This document shows positions 1-6,849 of a stretch of 15,487 nucleotides of DNA, piece by piece. Origin of the DNA: Paludibacteraceae bacterium (GTDB lineage Bacteria; Bacteroidota; Bacteroidia; Bacteroidales; Paludibacteraceae); NCBI GenBank assembly GCA_023227695.1, contig JALNVE010000040.1:1-15487 (forward strand), given 5' to 3'. A program made the translations under genes and the position numbers. Position 1 is the stretch's first letter. Each line of letters begins with the position of its first letter. The notes under the pieces were generated by a model that was not told the origin of the DNA, ran no database searches, and saw only the letters and a program-made list of their open reading frames with translations.

Positions 1-14
1 CCCACCTATCCGCT

Positions 15-32
15 GATCCCCTATTTGGGATC
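15..32. repeat. Short inverted repeat at left edge
   Basis: GATCCC and GGGATC pair over a 6-base loop. An overlapping alternative is ATTTGG with CCAAAT. It could be the terminator remnant of a gene beyond the left edge, but no U-tract follows on either strand. I see no gene in positions 1-148 apart from this and the GH5 terminator. Low confidence that it is functional. Confidence 0.25.
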
Positions 33-90
33 TTAATTCCAAATTAACCTAACAAAGGGGTTCATATTTGATCCATTAAAATCAAAACCA

Positions 91-123
91 TAAAAAAAAG
101 GAGAGAACATTAGTTCTCTCCTT
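91..123 (-). terminator. Intrinsic terminator of the GH5 gene
   Basis: A perfect 11-bp stem, AAGGAGAGAAC with GTTCTCTCCTT (98-108 and 113-123), closes over a 4-base loop. Read on the minus strand it runs straight into eight T residues (complement of 92-99). It starts 26 bases after the GH5 stop codon, so it is a classical factor-independent terminator for that gene. The flanking A and T runs would extend the stem, so weaker activity on the plus strand is also possible. Confidence 0.85.
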
Positions 124-148
124 AAAATATGAATTATATGTTTCCGAA

Positions 149-2149
149 TTACTTAATAGCAATTTTAGTTACATATACTGAATTAGCTGTCTTGATAGTA
201 GCAATATAATTGCCAGCTTTTAGACCTGTGTTAATTTCTGAATCAGCAAAAACAACTGAAGAATAAACAACCTGACCTGTATAGCTAGACAATACCAATT
301 CAGCAGAAGCCTCTCCATCCAATGATACAGAGAAAGAACCATTATTTGGATTTGGATAAATAGCTACAGCGTCATTTTCAGCAGAAACTGTTGGAGCTGT
401 CACAGAAGTACAAGGAGAAAATCCCTCTCCTGAATAAGATTCAACCTTTGTAAATTCCAAAGGACCTAAGTCACCAGCTGCTGCATAACCATCATCTGGC
501 AATCCTTCCAAGAATGAAACTTTGATTGTTTGTTTACCAGCTGATTTAAAGAGCACTACAGTAGAAGATGCATCTGCATTTCCATCACCAATATCCATTA
601 CATTATTTTCCCATGCCCAATGTTTCCATTCTTCTCCAGCATATTTACCAGACATTGATGAGTAAAATGACATATCTGTAACTTCTTTTTTAGTGTCTAA
701 ATCAACCAATAGGTTGCAGCAATAAGTGTAAGAAGTAATACTTAGATTTTGTTTTGTTGTAGGATTACAAAGAGCTGATACAGAATAGTAACCTGGCTCT
801 GTTACAGTCACTGTATATAGAGTCCACTCTCCTGGTTCAATATAACCCAAATTATGCCATCCTTCAGTATTTGTCAAACCATAACAAGCTGAAGCGTCTA
901 CACACTCGTTAATTCTGAAATTATAATCAGCACCACCCCATTTGTATGCGCCATTACAAGTTGATCTGTCATTCACCTCATCAGCCACAGTGTTTTCCTC
1001 ATGATAAGTAACACCCTCACCTGTTGCGATTTCAGGAGCATTTGGATCTGGATTATTATCATACTTACCTAAATCTATAATACCAGGGATTGCCTGACAT
1101 TCTCCCTCATAACAACCGGTTTGAGGCAAAACTATAGATCCATTACCTCCCATTAATGAAATAACCTCTAATCCTGTTGCTGATGGAGTCAAAGTACCAC
1201 AAGATGTCACTGCAGAAGCCTGCTCATTTTTCTCTCCAAAAGACCAAGCACACCAACTAATTTTTTGTTTTCCTTGGTTTCCACCATTAGCATACTGATT
1301 AATCAATGTTTTTGCATTTGATACACAAACATCAGCTACAGTTCTTGTTCCTTCTCCTCCAGAGAAATCGGCAATACCCCATTCTGAAATAAATAGAGGA
1401 ATAGACTTTGATGCATTATCCAAAGTAGAAAGGAACTGATAGTGAGAGCAAGAATAGAAGTGGAATGCATACATAATATGCAAATTATTGTATCCAGTAA
1501 TAGGAGACGATACTGCATCACCTAAATTCTGGTCCCATTGAGGTGTTCCCACAACAACGACAGCTCCTGGGTCATTGTTTTGAATTGTAGGCAATACCTG
1601 ATTTGCATATTGCTTAATTCTATCCCAAGACACACCATTTGGTTCATTACAGATCTCATACATCACATGTTTGTAACCCTTTGACTTTACATAATTTGTA
1701 ATTTCAGTAAAGTAAGTGTTGAATTGAGAATAATCACCACTCAACGGATCACCAGGAGTCAATATGTGCCAATCACAAAGGTAATACATACCACGTGCAG
1801 CTGTTTTGTCAATCAAGTCCTTTGTTATTTGAGTAAAACCAGAAGGATTGCTATTATATCCACCTTCAGCTACATACATAGCACCACGATAAACATTGGC
1901 ACCCCATGCTTTCATCTGATCCAAAGCAGCATCAGAGTGACAATCTCCCCAGTTATTCTGCCAACCAAATGAAGACCAACCCTTCAACTGAACAGCATTA
2001 CCTTTCTCATCAGAAAGCTGATTTCCTACCAACTTCAAACGACCATATTTTTCAATGTAGTTATTCGAAGAGAAATCTTCTGCTGCATTTGCCTGAATAC
2101 AAGCAAATGCAACCATCAAAAGGAATAAAATTCTTTTCATGTTTCCCAT
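149..2149 (-). CDS. Secreted GH5 endoglucanase (GH5_2-like) with CBM6-like domain and T9SS tail
   Basis: This is a predicted secreted beta-1,4-glucanase of 666 aa. Residues 1-22 form a signal peptide (KRILFLLMVAFA core, cleavage near ANA). Residues about 35-335 are a GH5 catalytic domain resembling subfamily 2: R88, DWH 126-128, acid/base E169 in YEICNEPNG, H230 in AFHFY, nucleophile E256 in ISEWG, and W302 in SWCAWSF. Residues about 353-570 look like an enlarged CBM6 module (IPGIID start, GEGVTYH, LGYIEPGEWTLYTV, final DLGPLEFTKV). Residues about 595-666 are a type A T9SS sorting domain (IYPNPNNGSFSVSL, LKAGNYIA, KIAIK end). The likely export route is therefore Sec, then T9SS to the surface or medium. 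No SusC/SusD or other polysaccharide genes flank it. The ATG at 2140 (MKRIL) is an equally good start. Function as a cellulase, rather than an enzyme for another beta-glucan, is inferred from the family. Confidence 0.9.
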   Translation of the reverse strand: MGNMKRILFLLMVAFACIQANAAEDFSSNNYIEKYGRLKLVGNQLSDEKGNAVQLKGWSSFGWQNNWGDCHSDAALDQMKAWGANVYRGAMYVAEGGYNSNPSGFTQITKDLIDKTAARGMYYLCDWHILTPGDPLSGDYSQFNTYFTEITNYVKSKGYKHVMYEICNEPNGVSWDRIKQYANQVLPTIQNNDPGAVVVVGTPQWDQNLGDAVSSPITGYNNLHIMYAFHFYSCSHYQFLSTLDNASKSIPLFISEWGIADFSGGEGTRTVADVCVSNAKTLINQYANGGNQGKQKISWCAWSFGEKNEQASAVTSCGTLTPSATGLEVISLMGGNGSIVLPQTGCYEGECQAIPGIIDLGKYDNNPDPNAPEIATGEGVTYHEENTVADEVNDRSTCNGAYKWGGADYNFRINECVDASACYGLTNTEGWHNLGYIEPGEWTLYTVTVTEPGYYSVSALCNPTTKQNLSITSYTYCCNLLVDLDTKKEVTDMSFYSSMSGKYAGEEWKHWAWENNVMDIGDGNADASSTVVLFKSAGKQTIKVSFLEGLPDDGYAAAGDLGPLEFTKVESYSGEGFSPCTSVTAPTVSAENDAVAIYPNPNNGSFSVSLDGEASAELVLSSYTGQVVYSSVVFADSEINTGLKAGNYIATIKTANSVYVTKIAIK

Positions 2150-2356
2150 TTTAAATTTAAAAATCTATTAGTTAATAAAATCTTTTCTTAATTAAACCAC
2201 CATATAATCCCTATCACAAAAAGTGTTCCAAAACGAGGATTACTCTTCACGACTCTCACTACATGAGCAAGTTATGCGGGATCAGAACTAAAACAAAATG
2301 CTTTAAACACCCTATTTAACCAGTACACAAGAATACATTTTACATATTCCTTGTGG

Positions 2357-2388
2357 CAAATCTACATACTTTTTTCTTTTCTGTCAAC
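2357..2388 (-). promoter_or_regulatory. Candidate promoter for the GH5 gene
   Basis: On the minus strand, GTTG (2385-2388) is followed after exactly 20 bases by TAGATTTG (2357-2364), a perfect match to the Bacteroidetes -7 consensus TAnnTTTG with a good -33 box. Transcription would begin near 2350, which leaves an unusually long leader of about 200 bases before the start codon. Confidence 0.55.
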
Positions 2389-2706
2389 AATTTTTATTAA
2401 AATTTATATTGACATACGTCTAAATATTTGGGAATAAGGAAGGAAAGTGAAACAATTACAATATAGAGACTGAAGGATTGGGACTTTAGGAAAACAGATA
2501 CGCAGAAAAAAAAAGAAGAACGAAATAACAAGACGAAAACGATCAATTGAAAAGTGCATAGACAGTTTTTTCACCACTAATTAGCACTATTTATTTTTCG
2601 TCAACAAAATTCAGAAACAAGGGTTTGTTAGTATAAACACTTGGCACAGACATGTGATTTTACTAATTCCTTAGTGAACGTTCAGTCCTCTAAACGAATG
2701 GAAAAA
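2389..2706. other. Gene-free stretch between GH5 promoter and phosphatase
   Basis: I see no credible gene here. The plus strand is purine-rich, notably around 2436-2550. A perfect 10-base palindrome TGAACGTTCA lies at 2675-2684, just past the phosphatase stop codon. It lacks a T-tract and cannot be called a terminator. No convincing terminator for the phosphatase gene was found. Confidence 0.4.
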
Positions 2707-3456
2707 TCATTGGAGATATTTGGTGCGCATGAGAGACAGATCGACGGAAAGCGTATTGGTGAGATATTGCTCAAGTGAGCCATGTTTCTTTTCTATTTCA
2801 GCAAAGGCTGTCTCTAGAAAGTCGCGACGAACAGACTTAAACAACAAAGATATGCTTCCTATATAATCAAAATGATCATACTTACCCTGAAGGGTTTGGT
2901 TGGTCATGAGGTAATCTGTAAAAATAGTTTCGCGATCAACACCTAATGCTGAGAGAATCAAGGCAGAGGCCAACCCTGTCCTATCCTTTCCTGCCGAGCA
3001 ATGAAAAAGAACGGGTTGCTCATCATCACGTTGGAGAATTTCGAAGAACTGACGGAAAACCTCGTCGTACTGAGTTGCCAGCTTGCGGTACATGTCAAAC
3101 ATCATATCCAAAGCAAAAGCAAAACGCTCGTCTTCTAGCAAAGTGGGATCATCAACAAGAGCTTTCAAACTGGGAACAAGATTTCCAGCATCTATACTAA
3201 GATTATAGATGTGTTCTACACTCGATATTGTTTTATCAGGCAAGTGGAGAAACTCCTCATGTGCGCGAAAATCAATGATGGTTTTTACAGGAATAGAGGC
3301 TAAATATGCTGCATCATCATCTGCCAACTCATTAAAATCGCTGGCACGCAAAAGGGTACGCCATTTAACAGGACGTCCCTCCGCTCCTATATAACCGCCT
3401 AAATCTCTGAAGTTATAGGCACTCTTTATGGGTAATTGACGTGATGGTGACTGCAT
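2707..3456 (-). CDS. Tyrosine-protein phosphatase (CX5R, PF13350-like)
   Basis: A 249-aa soluble phosphatase of the bacterial family with the N-terminal signature NFRDLGGY (residues 15-22) and the catalytic loop HCSAGKDRTG, with nucleophile C153 and phosphate-binding R159 (CX5R). DFR at 62-64 is the usual family motif before the active-site half. Members dephosphorylate phosphotyrosine, or in some cases phosphoinositide or other phosphoesters; the substrate here is unknown. I chose the ATG at 3456 because it lies 14 residues before the signature. The frame stays open upstream to a TTG at 3543, but that extension (29 residues, Ser/Phe/Pro-rich) looks untranslated. There is no signal peptide from this start. 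No Bacteroidetes-type promoter is obvious in the 269 bases upstream. No tyrosine kinase gene or capsule cluster is adjacent, so its partner cannot be told from context. Confidence 0.85.
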   Translation of the reverse strand: MQSPSRQLPIKSAYNFRDLGGYIGAEGRPVKWRTLLRASDFNELADDDAAYLASIPVKTIIDFRAHEEFLHLPDKTISSVEHIYNLSIDAGNLVPSLKALVDDPTLLEDERFAFALDMMFDMYRKLATQYDEVFRQFFEILQRDDEQPVLFHCSAGKDRTGLASALILSALGVDRETIFTDYLMTNQTLQGKYDHFDYIGSISLLFKSVRRDFLETAFAEIEKKHGSLEQYLTNTLSVDLSLMRTKYLQ

Positions 3457-3725
3457 GTGTTCTATTTTGAGAGACGAAGATAAGGATTTTTTTTGAGAAA
3501 AAAGAGGAAAATCAGGCTGAATAGGGAGAAACGGAGATAACAAAAAAGGCTAAAGAGGCAGATGGTCAATAGAAAGACGGATAGACTGAAACGGTGATTT
3601 TAGAGTTATAGCAGGATAAAGATTATAACAAGAAAACAATAGCCAGTTGGAGAACTGTTATGAGGAGAACACACGTATACATAGACGAAAGGAGAAAAGA
3701 AATGGAGAAGAAATAAAATGACGAA

Positions 3726-4631
3726 TCACTTTATTTCTCCTTCTTGGGTAATGGAATCTGTGATTTCTTCCGTTACTTCTTCGCGGAGAAGGCCGCCACA
3801 GAATTTACAGAATTCGGAATCGACATCATGTCCTGTTTTGTGACAGTGAGGACATGGAATTGCCTCGTTTCTTTTATGCTGATTCATGATGGATGCAGAA
3901 AAAATTCCTGTAGGAACAGCCAAGATAGTGTAACCTAACAGCATAACTACGACCGAAAGGAACTGGCCGAACGGGGTTACAGGAGTTATGTCACCATAAC
4001 CTACAGTTGTCATAGTTACTACGGCCCAATAAATTCCTTTCGGAATACTGGTAAATGCAGAGTTTGGTTCTGAACTTTCTATCAAATACATAATGGTACC
4101 GACAGAGACGACCAACAGAACTACAAATAAAAAAAAGACTACGATTTTACGACTACTCTCCTTTAAAGAGAGTAAGAGTATGTGCCCTTCTGAAAGAAAA
4201 TCGAACAATCTAAAGATACGGAAAACACGGATTAAACGGAAAACTCTAATAATTAGCAAGCTATGGGCTCCTCCGAAAAAAACACTTAAATAGGTTGGCA
4301 GCGTGGATACCAAATCAACAACTCCGAAGAAGCTGAAGATATATTTCTTGGGTTCTTTTAAACAATATATTCTTAGGATATACTCTATGGAGAAGAAGAT
4401 GGTGAAAACCCACTCCAAGACATGAAGATAGGGTGCAAAAGAGATTGGCAGTAGACTCTCTAAAATAATGACAAGAACGCTTAATAGGATACAACCAATA
4501 AGAAGGATGTCAAACATTTTTCCGGCTGGGGTGTCTGACTCAAACACAATAATGTATATTTTCCGCCTAAGATCTTCGTCGGTTTGGAGACGATGCCAAA
4601 GGTTTATTGGATTTAAAGATTTTAGATTCAT
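3726..4631 (-). CDS. Voltage-gated potassium channel with C-terminal zinc ribbon
   Basis: A 301-aa inner-membrane ion channel with the six-TM Kv layout. TM segments S1-S3 fall at about 38-118. The S4 voltage sensor carries five arginines at every third position (R129, R132, R135, R138, R141). S5 is at about 162-184, followed by the pore helix and selectivity filter TVGYGD (209-214), then S6 at about 222-247. The filter indicates K+ selectivity. After S6 there is no RCK or cyclic-nucleotide domain. Instead a short tail carries CPHC (260-263) and CKFC (275-278), a CxxC-x11-CxxC zinc ribbon, and then an acidic end. The tail is a plausible metal or redox-sensitive module, but that is inference. 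It lies 69 bases downstream of mntP on the same strand, so co-transcription is possible. No promoter box fits the consensus in the gap. Confidence 0.92.
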   Translation of the reverse strand: MNLKSLNPINLWHRLQTDEDLRRKIYIIVFESDTPAGKMFDILLIGCILLSVLVIILESLLPISFAPYLHVLEWVFTIFFSIEYILRIYCLKEPKKYIFSFFGVVDLVSTLPTYLSVFFGGAHSLLIIRVFRLIRVFRIFRLFDFLSEGHILLLSLKESSRKIVVFFLFVVLLVVSVGTIMYLIESSEPNSAFTSIPKGIYWAVVTMTTVGYGDITPVTPFGQFLSVVVMLLGYTILAVPTGIFSASIMNQHKRNEAIPCPHCHKTGHDVDSEFCKFCGGLLREEVTEEITDSITQEGEIK

Positions 4632-4700
4632 ATTTTAAAAATTAAATCAAAAGAGTAGATACGAGAAATGGCAAGCGGGTAAAGGAAAAAACGTTAAGTA

Positions 4701-5267
4701 TTAACAGTCGAGGGTATGTTCAAGAAAAATTTTAATGCCGATGCCAATGAGAACAATTCCGCCCAAAATTTCAACTTTGAAGTTAAAACGTTTTCCAAAG
4801 AAAATGCCTAATGAATTACCCGCAAACGAGAAGATAAAACTAACTACACCTATTATAATGACAGCTAATAGGAATACTTCTGAACAAGAGACAAACATCA
4901 AGCCGGTTGCTAAAGCGTCAATACTTGTGGCAATAGCTAAGAAAACCAAGCTTTTCCATCCTAAAGCGGGTGAAGATTCCACTTCGTCTTCTTTTTCCGT
5001 AAGGGATTCATAAATCATTTTCCCTCCTAAACATACCAAAATGATCAATGCAATCCAATGGTCCCACTGCTCAACGATAGACTTAAAACCTAGACCCAAC
5101 AACCAACCGAAGACAGGCATCATTCCCTGAAATAGTCCGAAAAGGAAAGCCATCTTCAGAACTGGAGAAAGGCGGAACTGCTTTAACGCAATACCATTGG
5201 CCAAAGAGACCGCAAAACAATCCATCGCCAAAGCAACCGCCAATAATATGATCGTGATTAAGTCCAT
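4701..5267 (-). CDS. mntP: Manganese efflux pump MntP
   Basis: A 188-aa membrane protein of the MntP (DUF204) family, which exports Mn2+ from the cytoplasm. Six TM segments are visible. They form two similar halves, each opening with the conserved acidic motif: AMDCFAVS (D16) in TM1 and SIDALATG (D117) in TM4. Both aspartates are needed for transport in studied members. The hydrophilic mid-loop (about 90-103) is Glu-rich. Length matches the family norm of about 185-190 aa. It follows metY by 79 bases, with a hairpin in between. No yybP-ykoY manganese riboswitch could be recognised in that short gap, and no TAnnTTTG box is present, so its promoter is unclear; read-through from metY is possible. 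Confidence 0.93.
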   Translation of the reverse strand: MDLITIILLAVALAMDCFAVSLANGIALKQFRLSPVLKMAFLFGLFQGMMPVFGWLLGLGFKSIVEQWDHWIALIILVCLGGKMIYESLTEKEDEVESSPALGWKSLVFLAIATSIDALATGLMFVSCSEVFLLAVIIIGVVSFIFSFAGNSLGIFFGKRFNFKVEILGGIVLIGIGIKIFLEHTLDC

Positions 5268-5294
5268 ACCTTACTTTATCTCTCGTTCTATAAA

Positions 5295-5332
5295 ATGGAA
5301 GGAAGTTCCCCAAAAAAGAAACTTCCTTCTAT
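5295..5332 (-). terminator. Hairpin between metY and mntP, probable metY terminator
   Basis: A perfect 10-bp stem, GAAGGAAGTT (5298-5307) with AACTTCCTTC (5320-5329), extends by a G-T wobble and two A-T pairs around a 12-base loop. On the minus strand it is followed by CATTTTAT, a weak T-tract. It sits 15 bases past the metY stop and 28-30 bases before the mntP start. It could terminate metY, or allow partial read-through into mntP. Confidence 0.6.
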
Positions 5333-5346
5333 ACAATTATTCTAAA

Positions 5347-6636
5347 TTATTTATTCAAAGCTTGCTCAATGTCGGCAATGATATCATCAACATTCTCAAT
5401 ACCAACAGAGAAACGGATCAAGTCTGGACGTACGCCAGCCTCTAGCAACTGCTCATCAGTAAGCTGACGGTGAGTGTGGCTAGCTGGATGAAGCACACTT
5501 GTACGAGCATCAGCTACGTGGGTAACGATGCAAGCCAACTTCAAGTTATCCATAAACTTGATAGATTCGTCTCTACCACCCTTCAAACCGAAGGTTACAA
5601 CACCACAAGAAGCTCCGTTTCGGAACTGCTTCTGTGCCAACTCGTAATATTTATTTGACTTCAAGCCGCTATAGTTAACCCAAGCTACCTTGTCGTTTTT
5701 CTCCAAATATTCAGCAATTTTCTGAGCATTCTCACAGTGGCGAGGAACTCTCAAATGCAAAGTCTCCAAACCAAGGTTCAAAAGGAATGCATTGTGAGGA
5801 GAAGGGATTGAACCGAAGTCACGCATCAACTGAGCAGTAGCCTTTACAATATAACCCTTCTTTCCGAATGCCTTGCTGTAAGCCAATCCATGGTAAGATG
5901 GATCTGGTTTTGTCATACCAGGAAAATTATCTGCATTAGCATCCCAATCAAAGTTACCACTATCAACGATACAACCACCTACGCTAGTTGCATGACCGTC
6001 CATGTACTTAGATGTAGAGTGAGTAACTATATCTGCACCAAACTCGAATGGACGACAGTTGATTGGTGTTGGGAATGTATTATCAACGATCAAAGGAACC
6101 CCATGAGAGTGAGCCAAACGAGCAAACTTCTCAATATCAAGCACGCTCAATACTGGGTTTGCAACAGTCTCTGCAAAAACACACTTTGTATTAGGACGGA
6201 AAGCCTTTGCCAACTCCTCTTCCGAAGCATCTTGGTCAACAAATGTAACATCGATGCCCAACTTCTTCATGGTTACAGAAAAAAGATTGAAAGTGCCACC
6301 ATAGATAGAAGCAGCACTGACAAAATGATCACCCGCCTCACAGATATTGAATACTGCGTAAAAGTTAGCAGCTTGACCTGATGAAGTTAACATACCAGCT
6401 ACACCACCTTCCAATGCTGTGATTTTAGCAGCAACAGCGTCGTTTGTTGGATTCTGCAAACGGGTATAGAAATAACCGTCGGCCTTCAAATCGAACAAAT
6501 CTGCCATTTGCTCTGTATTATCGTATTTAAAAGTCGTACTCTGATAGATGGGCAAAACTCTAGATTCTCCTTTTTTAGGAGTCCAACCGGCTTGAACGCA
6601 AAGCGTTTCTAAGTTTGCTTTTTTCTCTTTACTCAT
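5347..6636 (-). CDS. metY: O-acetylhomoserine sulfhydrylase (aminocarboxypropyltransferase)
   Basis: A cytoplasmic PLP enzyme of 429 aa that makes homocysteine from O-acetylhomoserine and sulfide (direct sulfhydrylation, methionine pathway). Signatures of the Cys/Met-metabolism fold are present: SSGQAA (85-90) for the cofactor phosphate, VDNTF with D185 for the pyridine nitrogen, and the Schiff-base lysine K210 in HSTSKYMDGH. The long insertion after the lysine (NFDWDANADNFPGM and so on) and the overall length fit MetY rather than the shorter MetB/MetC enzymes. The start is the ATG at 6636. The frame remains open to a TTG at 6687, but that codon lies inside the promoter -7 box. It is divergent from prfC. 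A role as a promiscuous cysteine synthase is possible in this family. Confidence 0.93.
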   Translation of the reverse strand: MSKEKKANLETLCVQAGWTPKKGESRVLPIYQSTTFKYDNTEQMADLFDLKADGYFYTRLQNPTNDAVAAKITALEGGVAGMLTSSGQAANFYAVFNICEAGDHFVSAASIYGGTFNLFSVTMKKLGIDVTFVDQDASEEELAKAFRPNTKCVFAETVANPVLSVLDIEKFARLAHSHGVPLIVDNTFPTPINCRPFEFGADIVTHSTSKYMDGHATSVGGCIVDSGNFDWDANADNFPGMTKPDPSYHGLAYSKAFGKKGYIVKATAQLMRDFGSIPSPHNAFLLNLGLETLHLRVPRHCENAQKIAEYLEKNDKVAWVNYSGLKSNKYYELAQKQFRNGASCGVVTFGLKGGRDESIKFMDNLKLACIVTHVADARTSVLHPASHTHRQLTDEQLLEAGVRPDLIRFSVGIENVDDIIADIEQALNK

Positions 6637-6684
6637 ATTATTATAAATTATTACAAGTCCAATCAAAAACTTTTTTACGAGATG

Positions 6685-6716
6685 CAAAATTAGGGATTTT
6701 GTAGTTATAAATGAAA
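6685..6716 (-). promoter_or_regulatory. Promoter of metY
   Basis: On the minus strand, TTTC (6713-6716), 20 bases, then TAATTTTG (6685-6692) match the Bacteroidetes -33/-7 pattern. The start site would lie near 6678, giving a leader of about 42 bases to the ATG at 6636. The leader is too short for a SAM riboswitch, and none is recognisable. Confidence 0.65.
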
Positions 6717-6800
6717 TTTAGGGGATTAAATTAAAAGAGATGGAAGAGAAAAAGGGAGAAAAGGAGGATGGGGATAGGAAGAAAACGAGATGGCGGGATA

Positions 6801-6832
6801 TTTGGCAAAATGTCTAGAAATAACTACTTTTG
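6801..6832 (+). promoter_or_regulatory. Promoter of prfC
   Basis: TTTG (6801-6804), exactly 20 bases, then TACTTTTG (6825-6832) match both boxes of the Bacteroidetes consensus. Transcription would start near 6838-6840, only about 10 bases before the ATG at 6850. This rules out the in-frame ATG at 6790, which lies upstream of the promoter. Confidence 0.7.
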
Positions 6833-6849
6833 CAGACAAATTATATTCG

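Noticed and set aside
2675..2684. TGAACGTTCA palindrome as a terminator or operator
   Set aside because: It has no T-tract, lies downstream of a gene instead of near a promoter, and a single 10-base palindrome is weak evidence.
3457..3543. 29-residue N-terminal extension of the phosphatase
   Set aside because: It starts at a TTG and has low-complexity composition. The ATG at 3456 fits the family signature position.
5268..5346. Manganese (yybP-ykoY) riboswitch upstream of mntP
   Set aside because: The gap is only 79 bases and mostly occupied by a simple hairpin. No conserved paired-loop motifs were recognised.
5890..6381. 163-codon plus-strand open frame antisense to metY
   Set aside because: Composition is unlike a real protein here, it has no promoter or motif, and it is fully covered by the conserved metY.
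6637..6680. SAM or other methionine riboswitch before metY
   Set aside because: The predicted leader is about 42 bases, AT-rich and unstructured.
6637..6687. Upstream in-frame start for metY (hydrophobic 17-residue extension)
   Set aside because: The codon is a TTG inside the -7 box, and the extension is not family sequence.
6790..6849. N-terminal extension of prfC from an upstream in-frame ATG
   Set aside because: The segment overlaps both promoter boxes and does not resemble RF3, whose usual start matches the ATG at 6850.
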